A DNA stretch of 64,000 nt, taken from NCBI GenBank assembly GCA_004802705.1, contig SGPL01000024.1, forward strand, positions 54,505 through 118,504, written 5' to 3'. The stretch comes from Bondarzewia mesenterica (Eukaryota > Basidiomycota > Agaricomycetes > Russulales > Bondarzewiaceae). The notes beneath the pieces are model-generated. The model saw only the letters and a program-made list of their open reading frames with translations. It had not been told where the DNA came from and did no database searches. The translations under genes and the position numbers were made by a program. Below are positions 12,009 to 22,924 of the stretch, in pieces (positions within the stretch are counted from its first letter, which is position 1; the number at the start of each line of letters is the position of its first letter).

Positions 12009-14401
12009 TCAGTAAAAGCTCCTTATCTGAGCCTCTACCTCTTCGGGGGACATCTTGATGTCTGAAAACTACGCGTCAGCGGATTGAGCGAAAGAAGCCA
12101 TCAGGACCGACTCACACTTGGAAGGATCTTAATTTTATGAAACAGACACTGATGAGTCTCACAGACGATCAAACGTACAGAAGAGCGCTCACTTTTACTG
12201 AACTCCTTCTCCCGATGCTTTTGGGTGAACTTCTGCAAGCTAGGGACGACGAGCTTGACAACCTCGTCCGCAAGCATGCCGCGGTCGTCCTCGTCGTCCT
12301 CCAGCACTTTCGCCATACGATGCCGCTCCTTTACCTCCTCAAAAAGGTCAAAGAACCGCGTGAACTTTTCCTTCGTCGCAGCCTTGCTCCCGCCGCCGAC
12401 CTTGCCGCCCTCATCCGCGAGCGCCTGCATCAGCGGCGAGAAGTTCGAGTCGAAGTAGCCCGCCTTGGCCGTGCGGAAGTTCGAGTTGATGACTTCCTGC
12501 GTCGGTCGAGGCACGATGATACGCAGCTGCTTGCGTGGATCGAGGATCTGCGAACGGAAGTAGGAGACGTTGTTTAAGAGAAAGACGGAGCCGAAGGCAG
12601 GTCGCTTCTGCGTCCGCGAGAGAGTAATTAGGGAGTTGATAATGGTCGCCACGACATCGTCTGATGGCTATCGTCAGTGTTGGCAAGATCTGAGAAGAGG
12701 AGTCACGCACGGATGTAGTGCTCCAAGAGAATACGTTCATTGATCACTTCATTGGACTTTGGATTCTTATTGGTTGCAAGCCGCATTCCGTCGCCCATCT
12801 TCCAGTTGCCATCCCCAAGCGTAACAAGTGCGGACGCGACGGCGTCCTGGACCGCCAGGATCTGCTCCAGGTATCGGATCGTCTGATAGCACATCACATA
12901 CTGTCAGCAGTTTTCAGAGCAAAAAGAACACATTCAAAAGAGGACTTACGGACACCGTGAAGTCTGCGAGCCCAGTCCCGAGCTCGCCACCCTTACCGAG
13001 GGCTGCGACTTTGAGATCGGCAAGGAATTCGGGGAAACTCCGCAGGCACACGCCCCGCAACGAATGCAAACTCTCCTTGAGCTCGTTTTCTTTCCGCTCG
13101 GCGCGCCGCATGATGATATCATCCCATTGCGATTGCTGGGTAGAGAGTGATGAGTAGGCAGACAGTGCAAGGAAGGTGTATTTGTGGAGAGAGCGTTTGA
13201 TGAGCGTTGAGAGGGAGGAAAGGGTAGTGTTGAAGAGGTTGACGATTGGTGTCAAGAGGGTAGCGTAGGTCGTGGATAAAAGGGATTGTCCTGGAAGTGG
13301 AGCCAGCTCCACCAGGAGGGTATACTCTTCCTAGGATGATTCATTAGAGGAAGCAGACGACTTGAAATTGGAATAGCACGTACCTCAGCGACCTTGAGCA
13401 TGTTCTGCACCCACTTTCCAAGCTCTCGGCCAGCTTCCACGCCCTCGACGGTCTCTGCACGTTCCACAACTCTCCGTCCATGCACTTCGAGACACTTCTT
13501 CGCCCAATTCCCTCTCATGTCCGCATATCCGCGCTGCGCCTCCTTCAACGTGGACAAGATCGCCGACGCAGCAGGGTGGGAGGGGTGTGTGGACGGGAGT
13601 GGGAGACTGCGGAGGAAGGCGACGAGGGGTTGAAGGGTAGCAAGGAGGTCCGATGGGAAGGGGATGAGCTCGAAGTCGGAGCCTGCGGGCGGGGAGCCTG
13701 ACGAGCCTTCCGCGACAAATTTGGTGAACAGCTGCGCGAGCTTCTTCGCGCCGGTATCTACAAGACGCGCCTAACGCAGAGGCAGAAGTCAGTCACGCGG
13801 AATGCGGTGATGTGGAGCTGGGCCACTACGGACTGTTTCGCGCGAGTCACGATCCGAGGACTTGAAGGCAATGCTGGCGTTGAGACGTTCCAGCGCATCT
13901 TGGTAGACCGTGAGCAGGTCTGGCTGCGGACTGTATATGCCAGGGCGCTGAGCGCCACACCTGTGAGCCCTGTAGCCATGATACCACTCACCCGCGCAGA
14001 ATCAAAGCCTCCTCCGCGGCGATGCCCTCTTGGTTGCTAGCAACCTCATATATCTTCTGCAATGCGCTCTCGATATCTGGCCGCTCGTGAAAACCGCCGG
14101 TCAGACTGGCGTATATTGTCACTTACTGTTGCCCCGTTTCGTCAATACCTGGGTCGAGTTGTATAAAGGGAGGATAGACTTCTCCAGTTTGACGAGCCGA
14201 CCGTCGAAGCTGGTCAAGATCGCTAGATGAAATGGGCAAAAAAAAATGTATAGGACAATTGGTATGGAACTTACAAGTCATTCGTTGAGAGATCTGACGC
14301 GTCTTGTTCAGGTTCTGCTCCAGCTGTAGGAAGTTGGCTTGTGTCAATGACCCATACTCGACAACTGCTCACCAGCTCAATCTCCGCCGTCTCATCATCC
14401 A
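12009..14401 (-). CDS. EXO70: EXO70, exocyst complex subunit
   Basis: EXO70 binds PI(4,5)P2 and Rho GTPases and targets the exocyst to sites of polarised secretion. Read on the minus strand, the ATG at 14,401 opens MDDETAEIELLEQNLNKTRQ. The N-terminal coiled coil with ILTSFDGRLVKLEKSILPLY is typical of the family. The central part contains MLKVAEEEYTLLVELAP. The C-terminal Exo70 domain includes TIINSLITLSRTQKRPAFGS, FLLNNVSYFR and RFFDLFEEV, and ends SPEEVEAQIRSFY before TGA (complement of 12,009-12,011). Restoring the conserved NPSKYIKMSPEE requires a 12-nt microexon at 12,116-12,127 between EFSK and YIKM. The 5' end faces ATG18 across 382 bp. No lesion was seen. Confidence 0.92.
12116..12127 (-). 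other. EXO70: 12-nt microexon in EXO70
   Basis: On the minus strand the upstream exon ends EFSK plus one base (A) before GTGAGC. The 12 bases here are preceded by AG and followed by GTGAGT. The final exon begins after TTTTCAG. Joining the three gives AAT-CCT-TCC-AAG-TAC, that is NPSKY, followed by IKMSPEEVEAQIRSFY. This is the conserved Exo70 C-terminus. No other joining of these donors and acceptors keeps the frame and the motif. Confidence 0.75.
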
Positions 14402-14783
14402 TGCTAGATGCAAAAGATGCCAATGGATAGCTCAGACTTATTATTTATGACGGGCATTAGCATTAAATGTTCGATGAAGCTTAAAAGCCTGTCAGTTACC
14501 TGGTCAACCGTGAAGGTGCTGTGTTTTCTTGGAATTAAGGAGGAAAAGACTTTCAGAAATTTATAAGAGCTTAAGTGAAGTGCCCGAGAGAGAAACTGAG
14601 TGTCGATTTCGAGACTGAACGATGACGGTGTGCCTCGGTGTGCTCAAGCGATTGTGGGTCCGTATTTGCAAAGTATTTGTGACTATTTGCAATTGGTCAC
14701 AGCGCGTCACCACGTGTCACTACTTAGAGTCACCGCGACCGTATGCTGGAGGGGTCGGCTGAACTGCTACCACCTGAGTGCTC
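14402..14783. promoter_or_regulatory. shared intergenic promoter region between EXO70 and ATG18
   Basis: The two genes are divergent and their start codons are 382 bp apart, so both promoters must lie here or overlap the 5' exons. I see no clear TATA element. The sequence contains pyrimidine/purine-rich stretches and CACGTG-like text (ccacgtgtc near 14,711). No operator can be assigned. Confidence 0.4.
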
Positions 14784-16459
14784 ATGCAGCGCACCAACTC
14801 GAACATGCTTTTCGCCAATTTCAATCAGGATTTCACGTCCGTCCTTCCCATTTTCACAAGATCTTTTACTTACGCCGGTTAAATAGATGTATATCAGTCG
14901 GGACGCGAAAGGGATATAGCATAACGAATTGCGATCCATTTGGACGAGTGTATACCATGAGTATGTTGCTATCTGGAGAACCTCTTGAATGAATCTCATC
15001 TTTTACAGACGATGGAGCGCGTGGGATAGTGGAAATGCTATTCTGCACGTCTCTTATAGCGCTAGTCGGTGCTGCTGACCAGCCCTCATCAAGCCCCAGG
15101 AAGCTGCAGATCGTGAACACGAAGGTGCGTTGGAAGCGTCCCGAAGTATGTCTCTTCAGGCTTACTGGTGTATCTAGCGGCAATCCATGATCTGCGAGCT
15201 CTTATTTCCCTCATCAATCCTCGCCGTGAAGCTGAACCGCAAGACACTCGTGATAGTCCTCGAGAACGAGATTTACATTTACGATATCTCCAACATGCGT
15301 CTTCAGCATGTCATCGAGACGACGCCCAACCCAGAAGGTGCGTCACACTCTACCCTTTTCCACATCAACCTGACTGACGCGTGAAATGCAGCGATCGTCG
15401 CTCTCTCTCCCTCCGCCGACAATTCCTACCTGGCTTACCCTTCCCCGCTCCCAACGCCGACGCCTCTGTCCTCCCAGCCTCCCTCCCAGCCCGCCCCCTC
15501 ATCTCAACCTGTACCAACAGGCGACGTCCTGCTCTTCTCCACGAAATCGCTCACCGTCACGCAGCTCATCCGCGCGCACAAGTCGCCGCTCTCCGCTCTC
15601 GCGCTGAACAGCACCGGCACGATGCTCGCGACGTCCTCGGAAAAAGGCACCGTCATCCGGGTGTGGAGTGTTCCCGGCGCGGAGAAGCTGTATCAATTCC
15701 GCCGCGGCACACGGGAGACGCGGATTTACTCGATGAACTTCAACGCAGTGAGCACACTGTTGGCTGTGAGCAGTGCGCATGATACAGTGCATATCTTCAA
15801 GCTTGGGAGCGGGCAGCGTGGGAATGGGGCGAGCTCTCTGGGGTCGAGGGAAGAGGTGAGTCCGAATGGCAGCATCGACAGTCGAGAAGGCGCCGCTGGG
15901 AGTTTGGACGGAGGATATGACGCTTTCATTGACGGCAAGAAGAAAAATGGCGGCGTTTCGTGAGTCCCATCTTCTGTCTTCAACATACAGCACAACCTTG
16001 TCATGCATGCCTGCTCATTGTTTTCGATGGTATGTGGTTAGCTCAAGTCTACGGCGGCGATCTTTGCATTTGACGAAGAATCTGACATCGTCCGTTGGTG
16101 GATATCTTCCTAATACGCTGACGGAGATGTGGGAGCCCTCGCGGGACTTTGCATATCTCAAACTCCCGACGAGCGGCGCACGGTGTATTGTTGCACTGAG
16201 TGGGTGCGTATCGTATTGGATAAATCTTTTTTTGAGAACTGGTCCTCATGACATTCATCTAGGACGATGCCGCAGGTGATGGTCGTATCATCGGAAGGCT
16301 ACTTTTACTCGTACAGTATCGATCTCGAGAATGGTGGTGAATGTTCATTGATGAAGCAGTATTCGTACGTTTTCTACCCCATTCTCCACCCTGACCGCAA
16401 CTCACATCTCTGCGATATTCAGCCTGCTAGATTCTGGTGACGAATCTTCGAATGACTGA
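14784..16459 (+). CDS. ATG18: ATG18/WIPI-family PROPPIN autophagy protein
   Basis: PROPPINs are seven-bladed WD40 propellers that bind PI3P/PI(3,5)P2 on preautophagosomal and vacuolar membranes. The ATG at 14,784 opens [18 protein letters not shown]. The exons continue with [20 protein letters not shown], then [20 protein letters not shown] and [15 protein letters not shown]. The lipid-binding signature appears as LYQFRRGT (about 15,690). The blades around it are [19 protein letters not shown] before it and [17 protein letters not shown] after it. An inserted Pro/Ser-rich loop near 15,410-15,530 and a Gly/Ser loop near 15,800-15,960 are variable in this family. The last exons carry [19 protein letters not shown] and end [11 protein letters not shown] with TGA at 16,457-16,459. 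It looks intact. ATG18 is preferred over ATG21/HSV2 because of the overall loops, but paralogue identity is inferred. Confidence 0.87.
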
Positions 16460-16970
16460 GTCCTATGTCCGTTAACGGTTTTGTGTTATGGTATGATTAG
16501 TTAAGCGGTACTCTCAGTTCGTTTTATTACGATTTTCTTCCCCTCCGTCTCTGTGTATACATACCATCTTTGGTGAGGACGCATATAGTATTATTGAGTT
16601 ATTGTTTCTCGGAGTATGTTTATGAAGAAAGAATTTTTTGATTGCGAGAGTATGGTTATGTATGTACTTTGAGATATGGGGGTCGCAAGGTGTGCATCCG
16701 TACATCATGCCAGTTCCGGATTGTGCCCAAATACATGCGTCGGCAGATACAACGAATAATAGCGCACTTTGCTCGGTACCCCATCTCGACTGAGTGCTAC
16801 GCGACTAACATGTGATTGAAAGGGAGGTCACATGATTTTAGGACCTCTGGCACTCCGGGGCTGCCGCCGGTGACCCGCCACTGACCGGTCCAAAACAGAG
16901 GATTTCAGAGTATTCACTCACCAGCGTGGCCAACACGCGCGCCCTCTCTTCACCTTTCCCTTCATCCCTA

Positions 16971-18173
16971 ATGGCTTCGTTTTCGTGGTCAGATTCCATC
17001 CGAGCTCTCGTCACTCCCTGTCTCTCTTGTCTACAAGCAGCCTACCCCCATCCACATCTCAACAACAGCCATGATCCATATACACCTGATCGCCTCCGGA
17101 CAAGAGACAATGATCTAGAAGGGCTCTTAGCAGACTCAGGCAGCTCTGCGGATGCAGACGCCGAGACGCTCTCTCTGCACTCGAACATTGGATTGGGTGA
17201 GACGAGGAGGAAGCGGCGGGGGATTGGGAAGAGCATCAGATTCTTTGGCTGGGATCTCTTCGGCAAGCCGCCTATCCACCTCCCGGACGACGACGAAGAG
17301 CAGGAAGCACAGTTGAGGCGACACAGGCGACAACGACGGCCTACGACGCTGTCGTCGTCGACACTCGACTCGGACGCCTCGCCGCTTGACCCGTCGGCCA
17401 TTGAGTCACGACTGCACCAGCAGGCCGCGGAAGAGGAGGCGCGCCGGACTGAGCGAGCCGAACGCAGGGCGCGCAGGCAAGAGCGGCGGGAGCTGAAGCG
17501 TGCAGCTATGGCGCTGACTATGGGTGATGGTGAGGGCGAGGAGTTTGATGGCTTTCAAGGAAGCGGCAGCGCGCCCGCCCACGGACGCATCCCGTCGCCT
17601 TTGATCCGCGGGTTGAACACACAGCATGGAGATTATGATGCGCAGGAGGACGAGGACGCCGCTGATTTTGATGCCGGCAATTACACCAGACGCGCGCCGG
17701 GCTCGAGTTCGGGCAACGGTTCTGACTCGCGTTCGCGCACGTCTACGGCGTCGCTCTCGCAGGGACAGAGCGAGCTAGGTCGGCATTATAATCACCACAA
17801 CCTCTCGCAACCACCCCCCGCAGCCCCCTCCCCACCCGTGCCGCGCTCCAAAAAGTCATCAAAGTCGTCGAAATCATCGTCCTCCAAAAAGTCCACCGGG
17901 TCCTCGACGTCTACGCCCCAGTCCCCGAGCATTGCATCCCCCATCGCGTCACACTTCCCCATGCCCACTGTCGGCGTCGTCTCGCCGCCCTCTGCGCGCG
18001 GATCTGCGGTGGTCGAGGAGGAGGAGTTTGAAGGCTTCCCGCGCGATATGGGGTTTTCGAGCCCGCGCTTGCCGAGCGTCGCGAGCGGGTTCCCGAGTCC
18101 TGGTCTCGGAGGCCCCAGAGCGCATGCGAAAAGGGACGTCGGAGCGTTCTTAGCGAATCGGGGGGGCGCATAG
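16971..18173 (+). CDS. hypothetical protein, disordered, 400 aa, single exon
   Basis: I do not recognise a family. The ATG at 16,971 (MASFSWSDSIRALVTPCLSC) is the first ATG; the frame stays open upstream but only with a GTG. Visible features are an N-terminal segment with two close Cys residues (CLSCLQ), a conserved-looking KSIRFFGWDLFGKPPIHLPDD block (about residues 85-110), and a highly charged helix or coiled coil (EEEARRTERAERRARRQERR, about residues 150-185). Ser/Lys-rich low complexity follows, with a C-terminal stretch containing EEEEFEGFPRDMGF and KRDVGAFLANRGGA. The base composition is GC-rich and codon-like throughout with no intron, which supports a real gene. The N-terminal cysteines could be a lipidation site, but that is inference only. 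Confidence 0.75.
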   Translation: MASFSWSDSIRALVTPCLSCLQAAYPHPHLNNSHDPYTPDRLRTRDNDLEGLLADSGSSADADAETLSLHSNIGLGETRRKRRGIGKSIRFFGWDLFGKPPIHLPDDDEEQEAQLRRHRRQRRPTTLSSSTLDSDASPLDPSAIESRLHQQAAEEEARRTERAERRARRQERRELKRAAMALTMGDGEGEEFDGFQGSGSAPAHGRIPSPLIRGLNTQHGDYDAQEDEDAADFDAGNYTRRAPGSSSGNGSDSRSRTSTASLSQGQSELGRHYNHHNLSQPPPAAPSPPVPRSKKSSKSSKSSSSKKSTGSSTSTPQSPSIASPIASHFPMPTVGVVSPPSARGSAVVEEEEFEGFPRDMGFSSPRLPSVASGFPSPGLGGPRAHAKRDVGAFLANRGGA

Positions 18174-19743
18174 GTGTAGACATGTCCTTTTTCTTGTTCA
18201 TGTTTATGACTTGCGAGTAAGGTCTTCTTGTCGTGTTCTGGGATATTTGAGTGTGTTGATTTGAACGGAATTTTTGCTTCTCTAGTGACCCTTTATGATA
18301 CGATCCCACGGCGCACTGTACTCAGCCTGTTGTATACCCTGCCATCTCGTCGTTGTCGTATAGATGACGACACGAAATGAATCCACTGTACGCGTCCGTC
18401 CTCACATACTTATCTTGATTATTCGAGTCTGGTTCTTCTCACTACCTTGGTGCCCTTTTTTTTTGCGATATTTCTGCGATCTGTCACCTAGCAGTCCTTC
18501 CCCCTAGGTCCCCCCATAACGGAAGCTCCATGAATTGCATTACACGTATTCAATTTCAGAAAAATCGAGGAGACAGATACTCGATGAACATCATGAAACG
18601 CTTATGGTCCTGCACAGTACATCGCGCGGTCGGGGTGCTACTCGGGCTGACTGCTGATTTACTGACCGGCGAAGTTGGAGAGGGCAACTGAGACCTCCTT
18701 TCCGCCGGGTCTTACATTGCATACCTTTCTTTGTCGGACTAACAATGGGCCATGATGCGTGGACTTTTATGCGGAAGCGGAACGGATCGATAAAGCTTCT
18801 GGTCTCGGCGCCTTGAGCTTTGTGGTGCTTCGAAGTCAGCTACAATTCAATCATGCATGTATGCACTACGCGGCGTCCAGCAGCGTCCAGCGCTCGTCTG
18901 GATTCCGAATTCCCAATATCCATTGTCCACGCACCAGATGGTACCCATCAACACTTAGGAGGGATGACCGCCCAGCGCCGCGTGTCTCGCTCGACTAGAA
19001 TCAAGACGAGTTTGAATAACTCAGCAGGCAGTGCTGTACAGCCTCGGTCTGAATTATGTACGAAATGCCTGTGCCGACATGATGCGCAGATGCTGGTAAG
19101 CCGTGTAGCGATCGCATGTCGACTTGTCACACTGATGAGCTCGGATCCCGGCGATCCCGGCCGTCACTGAAACCTGCCTGTCCGTTCGTTCGCCAGGCCA
19201 ACACGTCAGTGCCAGGCGACGACGGTGACAGTGGAGGTACATGTTCATATACTTACCTACCCTCTCATCTCCTTTCGCGAGCCGAAGTGAGGTCTGAGCG
19301 CTGAAATGCCATGCTTGTATGACCGAAGTGCCCTGACAGACGCATGGTACATACCTTACATTTGAAATCAGCTTGCAGTGCGCATCAGCAGAACCAGGCA
19401 GAACCACCGTACCACGATAGGCCAGGATAGGCCTGCCGATCACCGCGAGCGTAAGGCTAGTCGATTGTGTGAACGACACCATCTGTCTTGCCTTTTGATC
19501 AGCACGATCATACAGGATCACACCACCCAAGACTACCCATCTATGGGGCGCCTCATGTCATCCCAACGCGCACTTAAAATATAAGTTATATTAGAACAGA
19601 CAGCAGTGGTGATACAACGTAAGTCGACAGATGAATCAACCACGGATACACACGTACGATCACGCGTACTATGTACTGTATATCACATCATCAGAAAAGA
19701 TCCCACAGCACGAAGGCGGGTAGGAGCGAACGACGAAGGGACA
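18174..19743. other. intergenic region with no recognised gene
   Basis: About 1.6 kb lies between the disordered protein and the first DUF6534 gene. Only short overlapping reading frames in several directions are present. None joins through splice sites into a protein I recognise. It should hold the 3' UTR of both convergent neighbours. Confidence 0.6.
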
Positions 19744-21629
19744 TCAGAACGACTGCCTGTCTTTGTTCATGTCTGACGAGGAGCGGTAATCGCCAGGGAT
19801 CGTCGAGTCTGAGGGATGCTTCGCGAGCGCGACGTCTCGCAACTCGTGCGACTCGATGTTGACGAAGACCTGGTGGTGCAGTGTGAGTGGATGCGGGTGA
19901 AGAAAGACAGCAAAATGCGAGATGCGTGACTGTAACTCACCTCTGGACGGATAGAGGCTGGGGCGAGGTTGACTGCATTTGAAGGCTGTGTACAATGATC
20001 AAATTCTGGGTGAGATCGGTCGGTGCGGACGAAGGGATGAGGACTTACTCTTGGATGATGTCCGAGCCGATGTTGTTTTGCTTCCATGCTGCGGCCGCCG
20101 CTGTTATCCGCCGAGGAATTATACTTCCAGCCCTGCCGCGCGTTAAGGCTGGACAGCAGGGAGTTGGTATACAGCTTGGCGAGCGCGAGGTTGAAGATTT
20201 CGTGGCTGCACGAAAATCATTGTCAGAACGTTGTTCAGTACTCGGATTGCGAGGAGTTCCTTACTGTGCTGTTGGCTGAGGAGAGGGCGGTTAGTCTATG
20301 TTTTGAAGACGAGTGTAAGAGTTTGGTGAACTCACGTCGCCCAAGTAAACGCCCAAGTCTACAATGGCCCAGATCGATGTAATGAGACCAGTCTGAACGG
20401 TAACTGAAATTGTCAAAGACTGTGAATCATGGTTAATACAGTGAAAAGGGATGAGTGATACCCACGCCGTATTATCTTGTCTATCGTATCGTCTGTCGAG
20501 ACGAAGCCAGTCTTATGTTTTCTCTAACACCCACATCAGCTCGGGATCGTGTGCATGGTAGGTCAAGATACTCACAAGGTGATAGACCATGACGGTGCTA
20601 ATGAGTGTATCGGCCGTCGCGGAGAACACTAGCCAGACAATGATGACGGGTCGAACGAACGATGCTGCCGCAACCGTGGGGCTTGGTACGAGGATCGCGG
20701 CGATGAAAAAGATGGATATGGCGCCAACTAGTGCGACAAAGTCAATCCCGATGCAATGTTGACGTTGGATGTCGTATATACTCACGGCATGAGATGATGG
20801 ATAAGAATGCGATCAACACCATGGCCCATACCTTGGTGGTGAGCACCCTCACCCGCCACGCGAAGAAGAGTTGGACGCCCATTCCTATGATGCCCTAAAA
20901 AGGTATGCTTGAGTATAGAATTGCTGTTGCGAATGCGACGGTTGATTGCTCACATTCGTAAGGGGACCTGTACCGCAGAAGGATTCAATAAGGATAAGGT
21001 AAATATTCGTTTGGAAGAAGCAAACTTACTGATACCAAAAGCTAAATGCGAGAAGAGCTGTAATTAGTCAAGGTCTGCACATCGAATGCGGTAGCGTACC
21101 CCAATTTGATACCGCCTGAGCATTCATATTTCCTGTAAGGATGTGTAAGTTCGATGAGATCAACGAACGGCTACAGGGAAGAAGAAGCGTACCAAAGTTA
21201 TTCACAAGCCGATCATAACTATAATACATGGCGAATATCGAGTTTACCGTCTCCAGGATTACAAGTGAGCCAATCTGGATTTTTTTTTGAAAGTCAATTC
21301 GAGACTTCAAGGCCCAATCGTCTGAACGAGCTCACGAATATCTTAAACCATCTCTGGTCGCTGTAGCAAATGCACAACGTCGACCTTGCATTCTGATGAG
21401 GTGCGGCAAGTGACTGACCTCTTATAATTCGAAAAATAAATATGCGCCTGCGATAGGAAAATGCCGTATAACATCAAGTTGAAGAAGACGCCTATGAGTG
21501 TCGGACCTTGACTGCATTGCCTCAGTGATCATTCAACGGTGAGAAGAACGAAAGGAAGGCGTACACGGTCCTTGCGAAGTTAGGGAGGACATTCTCAGCA
21601 TCAGCCGCCACGATGTTGTAGTACGACAT
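19744..21629 (-). CDS. DUF6534 seven-helix membrane protein, copy 1
   Basis: This is a fungal integral membrane protein of the DUF6534 family, which is widespread and amplified in Agaricomycetes and has no established function. On the minus strand the ATG at 21,629 opens MSYYNIVAADAENVLPNFAR. The next exons give GPTLIGVFFNLMLYGIFLSQ (helix), the segment around DQRWFKIF, LVILETVNSIFAMYYSYDRL, FFAWRVRVLTTKVWAMVLIA, and AISIFFIAAILVPSPTV with PVIIVWLVFSATADTLIST. Then come TGFVSTDDTI-like text, the helix before WAIVDLGVYLG, and a cytosolic tail VFVNIESHELRDVALAKHPS ending DRQSF. There are about ten exons with short introns. It is closely similar in order and sequence to the copy at 28,675-30,563 and more distantly to the one at 33,348-35,185. 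It looks intact. Confidence 0.83.
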
Positions 21630-22924
21630 GGCAAGGCGTGCAGCTAAGGGGGGTCAAAGAAGAAATGGGTAGCGCTAAAGAACACTGGCTGAGAAAAGTC
21701 CAAGCTGATGCGGCCCAAAGGAGCTCATATTATACGATACGGAACAGAGCATGGTGATGCGCTCACCTCTTTGTTGTGTGCCGGGTATACGGTGGAGTAA
21801 TCGGCACGCATTAGGTGGCAGATAGATACGGGCACCAATGATGTACAATTTGCCCATCATGTATCAAACCTGATGATAGAGGGGCGTAGCAGCATTGCCA
21901 TCTTTCGAAGAGCGAAATCCCAAGGCGACCGACCGTGCGTTCCTGACGTCCAAATCATGGCCATGCAGTGACGGTGGGAATAGAGATCAGGTGAGATAGC
22001 AGCAAAAGTTGTTCCCGACCTGTGAGACATAATAAGTTTGTTCAAGATTTTTGTCATAGAAAGCAGTGGACTGCGCCAGTTTTCCAGACGGAGGCAAATT
22101 GGTGCAAAGGTCTGACAAATAGTCAACAGTCATCGTGATGGATCGAGAGAGACCCCAGGTACCTCGCACGCGGTCCCCCCGTCCATCACTAGCCTCAGGT
22201 CAGCTCAGGTCTCTGGATCAGCACACATCCAATGGCGAGCCATTCAACGTTTGACATTCAATCATAACTTGAAGATTCAACGTTCAGCGACGTTCGCAGC
22301 CACTGCAGAAATTTCCCCACAGACTGTTTCACGTACTCTCAGCGTTTGGATATGCATCCAGACCGTCTCAGCACCGCATCAGAAGGGCTTGTGCCTTTCT
22401 GATTGGACGAAGTAACTGTTGGTCCTTCGTCTTCCACACTGCAGCAGGCATCTGCCACGATGGCGCCGCGATGCGGCACAGGTTCTATGTCAGAAGCTGT
22501 TTTGGGCTGCCTTACGCCCAAGTTTCAATCATAGAAGGTCTCAGATACCTGAGACTTGCCTGAGACAGCGGCCATCGCGGACTTACTTAGTCATTTTTAT
22601 GGGGCAGCATTCAAGGCGATGAAACCATCAAGAGCATCAAGGACCAAGTCAGGTCTCGAGCTCGGACTGCGCGGTGACCCACATTTCACAGAATCTGTTC
22701 TCGACGAGGCTCCATTTCCGCCGGAGGTCCCTTGATCTTTTTGGATCAACCATCTGCGTCAATTGCCGGAGGACTTCCATTGTGACTTGCTTATAATACC
22801 CCCCCCCACTCTCCCCCTGACCGTCTACTTTCATCCGACCTGAACTTGCTCTCCGGATTTCCGAGTCGGCTGCGTTGTAAATCTACTGCTTTACCCAATC
22901 TCTGAATCGTCCAGATCTCGCAAT
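21630..22924. other. intergenic region between DUF6534 copy 1 and the GMC gene
   Basis: About 1.3 kb lies between divergently transcribed genes. Only short unconnected reading frames occur. It must contain both promoters. A TATA-like element for the GMC gene is listed separately. Confidence 0.55.
22791..22798 (+). promoter_or_regulatory. candidate TATA element of the GMC oxidoreductase gene
   Basis: TTATAATA lies 127 bp before the ATG at 22,925 and is followed by a C-rich tract and pyrimidine-rich leader. The position suits a fungal core promoter. No other support was seen. Confidence 0.35.

Noticed and set aside
16926..16970. Upstream start for the disordered orphan protein
   Set aside because: The upstream start is GTG; the first ATG is at 16,971.
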